From an uncultured Verrucomicrobiota bacterium (GTDB lineage: Bacteria; Verrucomicrobiota; Verrucomicrobiia; Opitutales; Seribacteraceae): 44,974 bases of DNA. The notes below the pieces were generated by a model. The model ran no database searches. It saw only the letters and a program-made list of their open reading frames with translations, and had not been told where the DNA came from. The number at the start of each line of letters is the position of its first letter. Within the stretch, counting starts at the first letter, position 1. Location: positions 1 to 44,974 of the forward strand of contig CACFTI010000018.1 of the NCBI GenBank assembly GCA_902569115.1, in the 5' to 3' direction. Position numbers and translations under genes: made by a program. Below, in pieces: positions 1 through 8,387 of this stretch.

Positions 1-1664
1 CGGAAAGCAATATCAATTTCTTTATCGATTGGGGGAATGTTATCTGCCATTCTCCAAGCGATTCCAGTGATGGGCTCAACACCATTGTGAATGGAAAACT
101 GAAAGTGTTCGCCTGAACCAACGGATCTTGGTCTCCCGTTTAATCTGACTTTTTCAATTCCAAGTAAAGGTTGTGGATTACCCTGCCCAAAAGGTGCCAG
201 TTTTTCAATTTCATGCAGCAGATTGTCATTCAATTGATTTTGTTGAACAAATGCATCTATTTCCAAGTACTGATCGGTAGTGTGAGTTCCAATCTGAGAT
301 TTGACTGCGGTTAAAAATGCCTTGGTAAATTCTTCTAGATTTTCCTTAACGATGCTCAAGCCAACGGCCACCGGGTGCCCTCCCCAGTGTAAAAGAAGGT
401 TCTTACACTCTGCCAATGCTTGCACTAAATCCAATCCCTTTACACCTCTTCCAGATCCGCGATATTCTCCGTTTTCTGATTTTGCCAGGACGAGGCAGGG
501 TTTTCGCAAGGAATTTGCGAGTTTTCCTGCCACTATCCCTACTACTCCTGGATTCCAGTATTTTCCATCGCCATAGGCCACTAGGGCCACTTCTTCTGAA
601 AACAAGTCGCGGGCTTGCAATTTTGCTTCTTCAGTGAGTTGAGCCTCGATGAATTTTCTTTCCTCATTGTATTCATTCATCTTTTTAGCTAACTCCTTAC
701 AACGTTTTGCATCGCTTTCCAAAAATAGGGAAGTTGCTACAGTAGGATCATCCATTCTACCACACGCATTGATCATGGGGGCTAATTTAAAGGTAATATC
801 TTCACTTTGGGGATATAAATTCCTGTCGATTCGACTCTCTTGTAAAAGAGCGTTTAAGCCGATCGATGGGTTGTAGCCCAAATGTTTGAGTCCGAATTTG
901 GAGATAATTCTGTTTTCTTCTTGAAGGGGAACTAAATCCGCAATCGTACCGAGTGCGGAAAGGGGGAGGTATTCCTTAAGATCAATTCGCTCTGCAGTCT
1001 TTGAACCTTCTATTCTAATGCTTTTCACGATCGCATGCGCTAGTTTAAATGCGAGGCCTGCGGTACATAAGTTGACCCACGGAGCATTTGGACTGTCGAA
1101 TAAATGAGGGTTTAAAATAATTGGAAAGTCCGAAATATCTTCCTTAGCTTGGTGGTGATCGACCACGATGAGGTCTATGCCTGAATCTTTAAGAAAGATT
1201 GCTTCCTCCATAGAGTTGGTTCCACAGTCGAGGGCAATAACCAATGAAAGGTCTCTTTTCTTAAGCCCTCTTTTTAGGACATTCATGGTCAAACCATATC
1301 CTTCATCCTTTCTTCTTGGTATGATTAGGCTAGATACACCACCTAGTTCTGTGAGAACCTTTTGTAGGATACTTACCGATGAGATTCCATCCACATCATA
1401 ATCACCTACGAGAAGAATTCCCTCTTTCTTTTTAATAGCATCTTTGATCCGTCCAACTGCACGATCCATGTTCTTGATATCAAAAGGATCATTCAGATGT
1501 GCAAGTTTGGGACTTATGAAAGCTTCAGCATCTGCGATCGACTCTATATTTCTCTCTGCAAGAAGTTTCGCGACGAATGGAGATAAATTTGTGGAATTCG
1601 CTAGTGTGTCTGCAATCTTTTGGTCAAAAGATTTTTCCTGCCATTTAATAGCAGGCTCTTTCAT
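1..1664 (-). CDS. recJ: Single-stranded-DNA-specific exonuclease RecJ (C-terminal end cut by the window edge)
   Basis: RecJ degrades single-stranded DNA 5' to 3' in recombination and mismatch/base-excision repair; it is cytoplasmic and metal dependent. Reading the minus strand from the ATG at 1664, the DHH-family motifs are visible: GDYDVDG (about residues 87-93, motif I), VVDHH (D169-H170-H171), an APMINACGRM block typical of RecJ, and GGHPVAVG (GGH at 428-430, the DHHA1 domain). About 554 codons are in the window, ending in DIAFR, a pattern near the RecJ C-terminus (usual length 560-580), so only a short tail is missing. The start lies 21 nt after the secDF stop, so the two are probably co-transcribed. 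No Shine-Dalgarno sequence is evident before the start. The motifs leave little doubt about the family. Confidence 0.96.
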   Translation of the reverse strand, partial: MKEPAIKWQEKSFDQKIADTLANSTNLSPFVAKLLAERNIESIADAEAFISPKLAHLNDPFDIKNMDRAVGRIKDAIKKKEGILLVGDYDVDGISSVSILQKVLTELGGVSSLIIPRRKDEGYGLTMNVLKRGLKKRDLSLVIALDCGTNSMEEAIFLKDSGIDLIVVDHHQAKEDISDFPIILNPHLFDSPNAPWVNLCTAGLAFKLAHAIVKSIRIEGSKTAERIDLKEYLPLSALGTIADLVPLQEENRIISKFGLKHLGYNPSIGLNALLQESRIDRNLYPQSEDITFKLAPMINACGRMDDPTVATSLFLESDAKRCKELAKKMNEYNEERKFIEAQLTEEAKLQARDLFSEEVALVAYGDGKYWNPGVVGIVAGKLANSLRKPCLVLAKSENGEYRGSGRGVKGLDLVQALAECKNLLLHWGGHPVAVGLSIVKENLEEFTKAFLTAVKSQIGTHTTDQYLEIDAFVQQNQLNDNLLHEIEKLAPFGQGNPQPLLGIEKVRLNGRPRSVGSGEHFQFSIHNGVEPITGIAWRMADNIPPIDKEIDIAF

Positions 1665-1685
1665 GTTTGCGGACAGCTTAGAATA

Positions 1686-4364
1686 TTATTTGGAAGTGGA
1701 TGTTTGCCACTCGTATTTGGGCAAGATTTCTCCTTCTTCCACATGCTTTCTATCACCTTTGTGCCAAAAGTAGAAAATCGGACTTGCAATGAAAATAGAA
1801 GAGAAAGTTCCGGTTACGATTCCGATAACGAAAACAAAAGCAAAATCGTTGATGATCCCTGCTCCGAAAATCCAAAGTGATATGGCAGCCAGGAGCGTCG
1901 TGAAACTCGTAATGATTGATCTTGAAAGCACACGATTGATCGCAATGAGAATTATTTTTCTCAGGTTGGTCACAGGATTTAGTTCTAACTCCTCTCTTAT
2001 TCGGTCAAAGACTACGATGGTATCATTGATCGAGTATCCGACAATCATGAGAATAGATGCAATCATGGGGGCAGTGAATTGACCTGAGCAGAGCGTTCCC
2101 CCTGAAAGTGTACCCAGTAAAACAAAGAGGCCAATCGTCATCAATACATCGTGAACGGTTGCAACGACCGCACCTATCGCGTAGCCCATTTCAAAACGGA
2201 TTGCCACATAAAGAAGAATACCGATAAGAGCGACTAATACAGATGAAATTGCATCACTGGTAATTTGGTTACTTACCGATGCTCCGATATTGCTCATGCC
2301 TTCCTCGACTAAATTAGCGGAGGGGAATTTTGCTTGGAGAATAGAAAGAGCTTCACGACCTTTCCCAACTTCTGTTTGCAAGACGAGACGGGAGGCTTCA
2401 TCCCCAGATCCAACTTCCGAACGATATACATGTTGGACTTCTCCGACTTCGGGGGCACTTGCAAAAGTGCTCTCCAAGTCACCGGCATCAATCATCTCAG
2501 AAAAAGAAATGATACTTTCTTCACCGCCACGAAAATCAATTCCTAAAATCCGGTCTTTATTCGAATAAATTGATGCGATTCCCACTGCAACCACAAACCA
2601 AGAGATCAGAAAAGCAAGTTTACGATATTTATGGAAATCTATTTCAGCTCTTGGATCACTCTTTGCAATGGTGCTCAAACTAATCAAATTTTTTACCCCT
2701 GATGAAACAAGCACGGTAAGGAGAAGGCGACTTATGAAAAGTGCACAGAAGACCGAAGTAACAATACCTATGGCTAAAGTTATACCGAAGCCTTTAACTG
2801 GGCCAGTGCCAAGCCAGATTAGGATACTAGCAGTAATTAAAGTAGTGAAATTAGCATCAATAATGGTGGAGAAAGCTTTTTCATATCCTCCAAGAAGTGC
2901 ATTCTCCGAGCTTTTTCCAGCTTTTAGCTCCTCTCGGATTCTTTCAAAAATAAGGATATTTGCATCTACAGCCATGCCGATCGTGAGCACAAGTGCAGCC
3001 ATACCAGGTAGGGTAAAGGTGGCTTGGAATATTCCGGCTAAACAGGCAATAACTAAGAGAACATTGGTACCAACAGACAAAACAGCAACCAAGCCACCGG
3101 CTTTGTAATAGACAACCATAAAGGCGATAACGAGAACTGCACCCAAAATACATGCCTGGAGACTGCTACTTAAAGCACCCGATGCAAGGGTGGGGGAGAC
3201 TTCGTATTTCTCTCCAATCTCGAGGGAAACTTTGAGAGGATTGTTCAGGATGTCAGAAAGCATTTTCGCTTCTCTTTGATTAAAATTTCCTTCAATGACT
3301 GCACTTCCACCGTCAATTTTTTGTCTGACTGAAGGAGCACTTTCCAATTGACTATCCAATACAATCGCCATTCTGCCAGGTTGGCCCGTTACCGGGTCTG
3401 ACATTTCAGCCACCTGTCCTGTGAGGTCAGCAAAAATTTGAGCACCTTCAGAAGTGAAGTCTAGCCCGACTTCCCATCCTCCCATTTGATCTTGGCGCGG
3501 ATAAGCTTTTTCAATGATTTCACCGTCTGCTGACCATAAACGCCTGACCCAAATGGGTCTTTCATTTGCCTCGGCGTCACTTCGTAACATCGCAACATAT
3601 GGAATCCCTTCATCATCTGTCCATTCTTCGCCGGTTTGAGCAGGAGGTGCATTGGAATCAACATTGACAATTCGAAATTCTAGTTTGGCAGGCTTTTGTA
3701 AGTCTTCAACCATACCCGGATCTTGTTTGGTTGTACGGTCAGGAATTTGAATCTCGATGGCATTGTCCCCTTTTTTACGGACGAGTGTCTCGGCCACTCC
3801 AAATGCGTTGAGACGCTCGCTCATGATCTCCACGACTTTATCCATGGGAGAAGCACCTCCTTCCAATGAACTATCACTTTCATTAAGATCTGTTACTTCC
3901 ATCGTGAATGCAATTCCCCCGCGAAGATCTAAGCCACGCTTGATTGCCGCCTGAGAACCTCGAAGCAGAGAACGAAGAACCAATTCATTTCTTTTTTCAC
4001 GATCTTTCATGTGACTTGCACGTATACCGGGTTTAACCAGAACCGGTACAAGTCGGGAAGCAACTGTTTCTAAAACGCCTTGAGGTGCTTTGAAATAGGC
4101 GGAATAATCCAATTGATTGCTTGTTCCAAAATCACGAAGTGCACGGAAATCTATAGCCTGATCCTCAGGTAATTGTCTTCGAAGTGTTTCTATCACTTCA
4201 TCGAATGTTTCATATCCAAGGTGATTGGACGAATTTGCCTCAGATGTTACTTGGCTCTGTGCATATTCTCCGAGCTCTCTGTTTTCGAAGGGGGAGATAA
4301 GCCCAATGCTGATAAAAATTATTAAAACGACGAAAAGAAGTTTCCAAACTTGAGTCTTATTCAT
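1686..4364 (-). CDS. secDF: Fused preprotein translocase subunit SecDF
   Basis: An inner-membrane accessory of the Sec translocase that uses the proton gradient to pull secreted proteins out on the periplasmic side. The 892-residue protein joins both halves. The SecD half has an N-terminal membrane segment (about 8-24), the LDLRGG motif (145-150), a large periplasmic domain, and the VDANILIFERIREE signature (466-479). The SecF half begins near residue 575 with GIDFRGG (608-614), has the VHDVLMT segment near 737-743, and ends with the SIND-TIVVFDRIREE signature (778-792). The C-terminus is a short cytoplasmic tail. SecD and SecF are separate genes in E. coli; fusion is known from Bacillus and is common in Verrucomicrobiota and Bacteroidota. 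It follows yajC with a 49 nt gap, the classical yajC-secD-secF order. ATG start, no clear Shine-Dalgarno sequence. Confidence 0.97.
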   Translation of the reverse strand: MNKTQVWKLLFVVLIIFISIGLISPFENRELGEYAQSQVTSEANSSNHLGYETFDEVIETLRRQLPEDQAIDFRALRDFGTSNQLDYSAYFKAPQGVLETVASRLVPVLVKPGIRASHMKDREKRNELVLRSLLRGSQAAIKRGLDLRGGIAFTMEVTDLNESDSSLEGGASPMDKVVEIMSERLNAFGVAETLVRKKGDNAIEIQIPDRTTKQDPGMVEDLQKPAKLEFRIVNVDSNAPPAQTGEEWTDDEGIPYVAMLRSDAEANERPIWVRRLWSADGEIIEKAYPRQDQMGGWEVGLDFTSEGAQIFADLTGQVAEMSDPVTGQPGRMAIVLDSQLESAPSVRQKIDGGSAVIEGNFNQREAKMLSDILNNPLKVSLEIGEKYEVSPTLASGALSSSLQACILGAVLVIAFMVVYYKAGGLVAVLSVGTNVLLVIACLAGIFQATFTLPGMAALVLTIGMAVDANILIFERIREELKAGKSSENALLGGYEKAFSTIIDANFTTLITASILIWLGTGPVKGFGITLAIGIVTSVFCALFISRLLLTVLVSSGVKNLISLSTIAKSDPRAEIDFHKYRKLAFLISWFVVAVGIASIYSNKDRILGIDFRGGEESIISFSEMIDAGDLESTFASAPEVGEVQHVYRSEVGSGDEASRLVLQTEVGKGREALSILQAKFPSANLVEEGMSNIGASVSNQITSDAISSVLVALIGILLYVAIRFEMGYAIGAVVATVHDVLMTIGLFVLLGTLSGGTLCSGQFTAPMIASILMIVGYSINDTIVVFDRIREELELNPVTNLRKIILIAINRVLSRSIITSFTTLLAAISLWIFGAGIINDFAFVFVIGIVTGTFSSIFIASPIFYFWHKGDRKHVEEGEILPKYEWQTSTSK

Positions 4365-4413
4365 GGTGCTAGCAATTGAGTTCCCGAGGTAGGGAAAAGC
4401 TTTATATGATCTT

Positions 4414-4740
4414 TTATTCTACTTTTGCAGATACAGCGTCTTTGGCCACTTCCACTTTCACATTTTCTGCAATTTGTACAACAACACGATCATCTTTAAC
4501 ACCGGTAACTTTACCGAATACTCCTCCGATCGTTTTGACATTGTCCCCTTTTTCAAGAGCGTTAATCATTTTTTGGTGCTGTTTTTGTTTCTTTCTTTGC
4601 GGTGCAATCAATAAAAAATAGAAAGCAACAAAAATGAGAATCATGGGCAAAAAACCCATAAGTCCTCCTCCGCCGGATTCACCGGGTGGCGGAGCCATAG
4701 CGATAGTGTGTAAAAGTGAAGTGAGGTCAGTCTGATCCAT
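4414..4740 (-). CDS. yajC: Preprotein translocase subunit YajC
   Basis: YajC is a small single-span inner-membrane protein that associates with SecDF and the Sec holotranslocon. The 108-residue product has a Gly/Pro-rich N-terminus, one hydrophobic span (about 28-47, ending at the APQRKK junction characteristic of the family) and the cytoplasmic GDNVKTIGGVFGKV block, the most conserved YajC motif. Length is normal (about 85-120). It sits directly upstream of secDF on the same strand, as in most bacteria. The N-terminus before the membrane span is about 20 residues longer than in E. coli YajC and may start at a later codon, but the ATG at 4740 is the only in-frame ATG that keeps the Gly-rich segment. 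Confidence 0.96.
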   Translation of the reverse strand: MDQTDLTSLLHTIAMAPPPGESGGGGLMGFLPMILIFVAFYFLLIAPQRKKQKQHQKMINALEKGDNVKTIGGVFGKVTGVKDDRVVVQIAENVKVEVAKDAVSAKVE

Positions 4741-4800
4741 AGTCGAAGCGACAGAGTAAAACCTTATTCTTGAGCCTTTGCAAGCATCGATAGACTCGGT

Positions 4801-4831
4801 TGTAACGAAGTTTCGAAGAAATTCCGTTACA
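4801..4831. terminator. Strong hairpin directly after the MscS gene
   Basis: TGTAACG (4801-4807) pairs perfectly with CGTTACA (4825-4831). The stem continues inward through seven more positions with one mismatch and one G-T pair, leaving a three-base loop. It lies 5 nt past the stop codon of the mechanosensitive-channel gene. There is no run of T after the stem on the minus strand, so it is either a weak or factor-assisted terminator or a 3'-end stabilising hairpin between mscS and yajC. Confidence 0.45.
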
Positions 4832-4836
4832 TCGAA

Positions 4837-6105
4837 TTAAGATAAATCACCCTTAACTATACGAACATCACGTTGAGGAAAGGGGATATTCACTCCATTT
4901 TCCTTAAAACGATCCCAAATACCCAAAAGCACTTCGCTTCTAATATTGCCAACTCCATTGGAAGGATCATCGATCCAGAAACGCAGTTCAAGATCAATTG
5001 AGTTTTCACCAAATCCTGTTATCAAACACTTGGGCTCTGGGTTCTGTAGGGTTCTACTGGAAGCATTTGCTGAATCTAAGCAAAGCTTTATTGCCTCTCT
5101 TGGGTTTGCATCGTATGAAATCCCGACTGGTACACGCACGCGAACATTCCGGTCACTGAAAGACCAATTGATTACACGATTAGTAATTAAATCTTCATTT
5201 GGAATTAAGTGTTCTTTGCCATCACGGGTTATTACCGAGGCATAACGGGCCCGTAATGAATTAATCCATCCGTAGGTTCCCTCGATTTCGATTACATCTC
5301 CTGGTTTTATGGAGCGGTCGATGAGAAGGATTAGACCGCTCACCAAGTTAGAAACTACTTTTTGTAAACCAAATCCTATACCGACACCAATCGCACCCCC
5401 GAGAATGGCAAAAGATGAAAGATCCAAGCCGATCGTCGAGAGGGCGATGGCAAAACTCATGACAACCAAAACGGTTCGGAAAACTTTTGCTAATAATACC
5501 TGTAGAGACGGTGGGACATGTGGGAGTTGCTTGATTCTTTTTTCACCTGCTCCACCTAGAAAGGAACTTCCCCAAAGCAGAGCCAAGAGAATGCCTAAAC
5601 CATTGATCAAATCGAGAACTGAGATTTTTCTCTCTCCAAATTGAAAAGAGATCATTTCGAGTAATTCAATGGTTACTGACAGAATTCCGAAGCTTTGCAA
5701 GGCGGCTAAGCCAAATAAAACAATAGCAATGGTACGCAACCAGGTCCGGTTACTTGTAAAGATTCCAACCATTCGGTAAGCCATCCAGGCAACTGAGACA
5801 TTAAATGCGGGTCTAATAAAATCGGATGTATCGAGGTGTAAGCTCTGGAATACTGATAGACATAGTACCGACAGAAGAAGGAAAGTAGTGGGTGCTAGAA
5901 GCCTAAGGGAGCGGTTTAACCACTTTTCTGAGGTCGTTACTCCTGACTGTTGAAGGAAATTCTTCTTAATCAAACGGGTCATCAGTGACGTGAACACTGC
6001 GGTGATTGGAATGATCACCAACAAGGTCACCCATTGCAGTCTTAATTCAGTATTGCTCCACAACAATTGTACATTTTGCCATGGTATCTGATCTATAGGT
6101 AACAC
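4837..6105 (-). CDS. MscS-family mechanosensitive ion channel
   Basis: A membrane channel that opens under tension to release solutes on osmotic down-shock. The 422-residue product has about five hydrophobic segments, then the MscS core: the pore-lining Gly/Ala-rich helix GGAIGVGIGFGLQKVVSN (236-253), the SGLILLIDRSIKPGDVIEIEG turn into the beta domain (256-276), and a C-terminal alpha/beta domain with HLIPNEDL and NWSFSDR blocks. It is longer than E. coli MscS (286) because of extra N-terminal membrane helices, resembling YbdG/YnaI-like members. Start: GTG at 6105; no in-frame ATG precedes the first membrane segment. It lies between the DUF445 gene and yajC with a hairpin after its stop. Gating class cannot be read from the sequence. 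Confidence 0.93.
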   Translation of the reverse strand: MLPIDQIPWQNVQLLWSNTELRLQWVTLLVIIPITAVFTSLMTRLIKKNFLQQSGVTTSEKWLNRSLRLLAPTTFLLLSVLCLSVFQSLHLDTSDFIRPAFNVSVAWMAYRMVGIFTSNRTWLRTIAIVLFGLAALQSFGILSVTIELLEMISFQFGERKISVLDLINGLGILLALLWGSSFLGGAGEKRIKQLPHVPPSLQVLLAKVFRTVLVVMSFAIALSTIGLDLSSFAILGGAIGVGIGFGLQKVVSNLVSGLILLIDRSIKPGDVIEIEGTYGWINSLRARYASVITRDGKEHLIPNEDLITNRVINWSFSDRNVRVRVPVGISYDANPREAIKLCLDSANASSRTLQNPEPKCLITGFGENSIDLELRFWIDDPSNGVGNIRSEVLLGIWDRFKENGVNIPFPQRDVRIVKGDLS

Positions 6106-6168
6106 GATCTAATTACTTAATTCGTGGAGATAGATGGCAATTCAATTCGGTTCAAATAAATATTGGTG

Positions 6169-6846
6169 CTAGTATGCAAAGAAAGATATTCCCAATTGAA
6201 TACATCCAATAAAAAATCCGAGAAATGCCCCAACTAACTCAATGAATTTGAATTCTTTCTTCATCAATTGATTGAGGAGTTCCTCTAGTTTTTGCGATGA
6301 AAATGCATTAACTCTTTCTTTAACCAATTCTTGCACATTTAGATTCTCTTCTAGCTTTTCTCCCATGCCCTGAGATGTGGCTGATAAAAAGTCCTTTAGT
6401 TCATTCTTAAAAAGACCTGTAACTTTTTCGACCATTTCATCGCTTAAAAACATGGCAAGCATCGGAAAAGCCTGAACCAGTTTGTTCCTGATAGTCATCT
6501 CTATTCTCTTCCCCACTTCGTTCATTGCTTCTTCACTGGTGGCAAATTCCTTTATTTTTGCTGAAACATCTGAAATAGAGAAAAGCTCATCGGCAACCAA
6601 TTGACCAAGTTTTTCTGCAAGTGCGTGTTGCCGCTTAGGAAAGACCCCGTGAAAAGTAATTCCTAAGAAGTTCTTGGGCTCTTTTGGATGGAAGAGCATT
6701 TTGACTGCAATATAGTTAGTCATCCAGCCGATTAGTGCCGCGATAAATGGAAGCAAAAAGAGAATCCAATGGATTTCGTTGGATGGATGAAGCTCGGTGC
6801 AAGCCAAAAAAGCGGGAAATAAGTCAGAAAGATTGATCACAGGCAA
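6169..6846 (-). CDS. DUF445 family membrane protein
   Basis: A 225-residue protein with a membrane segment near 28-45 followed by GWMTNYIAVKMLFHP (40-54) and GVFPKRQ (67-73), both hallmarks of the DUF445 (YheB-like) family. The middle is amphipathic and helix-rich, and a second hydrophobic segment forms the C-terminus (about 205-223). The function of this family is not established; members are inner-membrane proteins often annotated as hypothetical. The start is uncertain: the reading frame is closed by a stop just upstream, and only TTG (6846) or GTG (6840) precede the conserved part. No Shine-Dalgarno sequence is seen for either. It is divergent from the tiny lipoprotein ORF at 6889 and 63 nt upstream of the MscS gene on the same strand. 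Confidence 0.88.
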   Translation of the reverse strand: MPVINLSDLFPAFLACTELHPSNEIHWILFLLPFIAALIGWMTNYIAVKMLFHPKEPKNFLGITFHGVFPKRQHALAEKLGQLVADELFSISDVSAKIKEFATSEEAMNEVGKRIEMTIRNKLVQAFPMLAMFLSDEMVEKVTGLFKNELKDFLSATSQGMGEKLEENLNVQELVKERVNAFSSQKLEELLNQLMKKEFKFIELVGAFLGFFIGCIQLGISFFAY

Positions 6847-6888
6847 AAGTTAGTTGCTAAACGGTTCGATTTAGTATCTAAAGAAAAT

Positions 6889-7065
6889 ATGTGCAAGATT
6901 CTAATGGTGACTTTATTACTAGCTTTTACCTCCTGCACTCAAGTGGTTACACTTCCCGTTCGCACCTTATTGGATATGCCCTCCAAAGTAGAACGAGTTA
7001 GAACTTCATCCACTCACGATCTTACCACAGATCCGGAGATGTCCTCCTCTTCCAACTTGGACTAA
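6889..7065 (+). CDS. Putative very small lipoprotein
   Basis: A 58-codon frame, ATG at 6889 to TAA at 7063-7065, between divergent and convergent neighbours. The first 16 residues look like a type II signal peptide: a short charged start (MCK), a hydrophobic run (LMVTLLLAF) and a lipobox-like FTSC with Cys at residue 16. The mature part would be about 43 residues, Ser/Thr-rich, with a polar C-terminus. Phe at lipobox -3 is not ideal. There is only a weak purine stretch (AAAGAAA) before the ATG. The ORF fills an otherwise empty 250-base gap, which supports it modestly. I recognise no family; it may be spurious. Confidence 0.45.
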   Translation: MCKILMVTLLLAFTSCTQVVTLPVRTLLDMPSKVERVRTSSTHDLTTDPEMSSSSNLD

Positions 7066-7075
7066 GCCTAGTTCA

Positions 7076-7103
7076 ATAAGCCAGCGGGTACTACTTGGCT
7101 TAT
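7076..7103. terminator. Possible bidirectional terminator between convergent genes
   Basis: A perfect 8 bp inverted repeat, ATAAGCCA (7076-7083) and TGGCTTAT (7096-7103), encloses a 12-base loop. It lies just past the small lipoprotein stop and includes the helicase stop codon (7100-7102). The plus-strand tail is pyrimidine-rich (TCTTCTTCTCC) rather than a pure T run. Position between convergent genes is the main support. Confidence 0.4.
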
Positions 7104-8317
7104 CTTCTTCTCCTTCCACCGAAAGACACTTGCTTACCAAACCCGCGGTTCCTTTTTTTGGATACTTGAGGACTGGCTGGTGCCAGGCTTGATGGTTCAT
7201 CCCGATAGTTGAATTCATCGACAAAATTTCTTGGTAGTGGGTTACCCAATAGTTTTTCAATTGAGTCGACCAATGACAATTCCTCCGGTTTGCATAGAGT
7301 AAAAGCTTCTCCCTCGGTTCTTGCTCTACCTGTGCGTCCGATCCGGTGCACATAGTCTTCCGAATGTTGAGGAACATCGTAATTAATCACATGGGTCACA
7401 TTGGAAATATCCAAGCCCCGGGAGGCGACATCAGTGGCACAAAGAATTTTGACATCTCCACCCTTAAACTCTTCAAGTGCCTTGGATCTATCGCGCTGTT
7501 TTAAATCGGAATGAAGCACGCGGACGGTTTCTCCATGTTCTGTGAGCCATCTGCTAATCTTATCGGTGCCGCGTCTTGTCTGGAAGAAAATGATTAGGTT
7601 CTCGAACTTAATTCTTTTTAATAAAGCGATCAGCAAATCGAATTTCTGGATCGCAGGCACCGGGTAAAGAGCGTGACTAACGGTGTCAGCAGCCGAGATT
7701 TTGATATCTATTTTTGCTTCTGCTGGTTTGTCAAGAGCCCACTTCGATAGTCTCCTGACTGAATCAGGGATAGTGGCCGAGAAGAAGAGCGTTTGTCTGG
7801 ATTTTGGGGTTTTCTGAATGATCTTGGTAACATCTTCGATAAAGCCCATATCCAGCATGCGATCAACCTCATCTAGAATCAGAATTTCAATGTTCTTAAA
7901 ATTCAGGTTTCCTTGGCTTAGATGATCCAACAGCCTGCCAGGAGTGGCTACAATAATGTCCGGCTCATTTTTCAACTGTTCCAATTGCTTGCCGTATTTT
8001 ACTCCCCCGTAGAGCAGGGCCATTCGCAGATCGAGAAATTTTCCATATTTTTTGAAATTTTCTTCTATTTGGATGGCAAGTTCGCGGGTTGGAGCCAAGG
8101 CCAAGAGACGGCAGGCTCCATGACTTTCAAGCCGGTGAAGGCTGGGTAGAGCAAAGGCGGCAGTTTTTCCGGTTCCAGTTTGGGCTGATCCGACCAAGTC
8201 ACGACCTTCTAAAATTGGGGGAATTGACATTTTTTGGATCGGCGTCGGGTCTTCATAACCCATCTCTTCGATCGCTTTAAGCAAGGGAGGGCATAAGCCC
8301 AGTTCTTTAAAATTCAT
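7100..8317 (-). CDS. DEAD-box ATP-dependent RNA helicase, RhlE-like, with DEVD in motif II
   Basis: A cytoplasmic RNA helicase remodelling RNA or RNA-protein complexes, probably in ribosome assembly or RNA decay. In the 405 residues all motifs are in order: Q motif PTPIQK (24-29), Walker A AQTGTGKT (45-52), PTRELA (76-81), GG and TPGRL (125-129), motif II DEVD (149-152), SAT (180-182), then in the second RecA domain HSDLKQRDR, ATDVASRGLDI and HRIGRTGRA. The C-terminal tail is short and basic (ending GRRRR), suited to RNA binding, as in RhlE-type proteins. Motif II reads DEVD instead of DEAD. ATG at 8317. Divergent from gluQ with a 70-base gap holding a small hairpin. Confidence 0.95.
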   Translation of the reverse strand: MNFKELGLCPPLLKAIEEMGYEDPTPIQKMSIPPILEGRDLVGSAQTGTGKTAAFALPSLHRLESHGACRLLALAPTRELAIQIEENFKKYGKFLDLRMALLYGGVKYGKQLEQLKNEPDIIVATPGRLLDHLSQGNLNFKNIEILILDEVDRMLDMGFIEDVTKIIQKTPKSRQTLFFSATIPDSVRRLSKWALDKPAEAKIDIKISAADTVSHALYPVPAIQKFDLLIALLKRIKFENLIIFFQTRRGTDKISRWLTEHGETVRVLHSDLKQRDRSKALEEFKGGDVKILCATDVASRGLDISNVTHVINYDVPQHSEDYVHRIGRTGRARTEGEAFTLCKPEELSLVDSIEKLLGNPLPRNFVDEFNYRDEPSSLAPASPQVSKKRNRGFGKQVSFGGRRRR

Positions 8318-8333
8318 TACATAACTTTCTCGT

Positions 8334-8350
8334 GAGAAGATTTTCTTCTC
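8334..8350. other. Small inverted repeat in the helicase/gluQ divergent promoter region
   Basis: GAGAAG (8334-8339) and CTTCTC (8345-8350) form a perfect 6 bp stem with an ATTTT loop. A second overlapping palindrome, TTCTC-GT-GAGAA, precedes it (8328-8338). It lies in the 70-base gap between two divergent starts, where an operator or a leader hairpin for the helicase transcript would be expected. DEAD-box genes are often cold-regulated through their leader, but nothing here proves that. Confidence 0.3.
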
Positions 8351-8387
8351 GTAATCGCAAAGGTTATCTAAATCTTAATTTTACAAA

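Noticed and set aside
301-637. Short plus-strand open frames at the left end
   Set aside because: They are antisense to recJ, whose DHH/DHHA1 motifs are clear.
2668-3108. A 146-codon open frame on the plus strand
   Set aside because: Antisense to the conserved SecD membrane region; no motif and no own promoter or start context.
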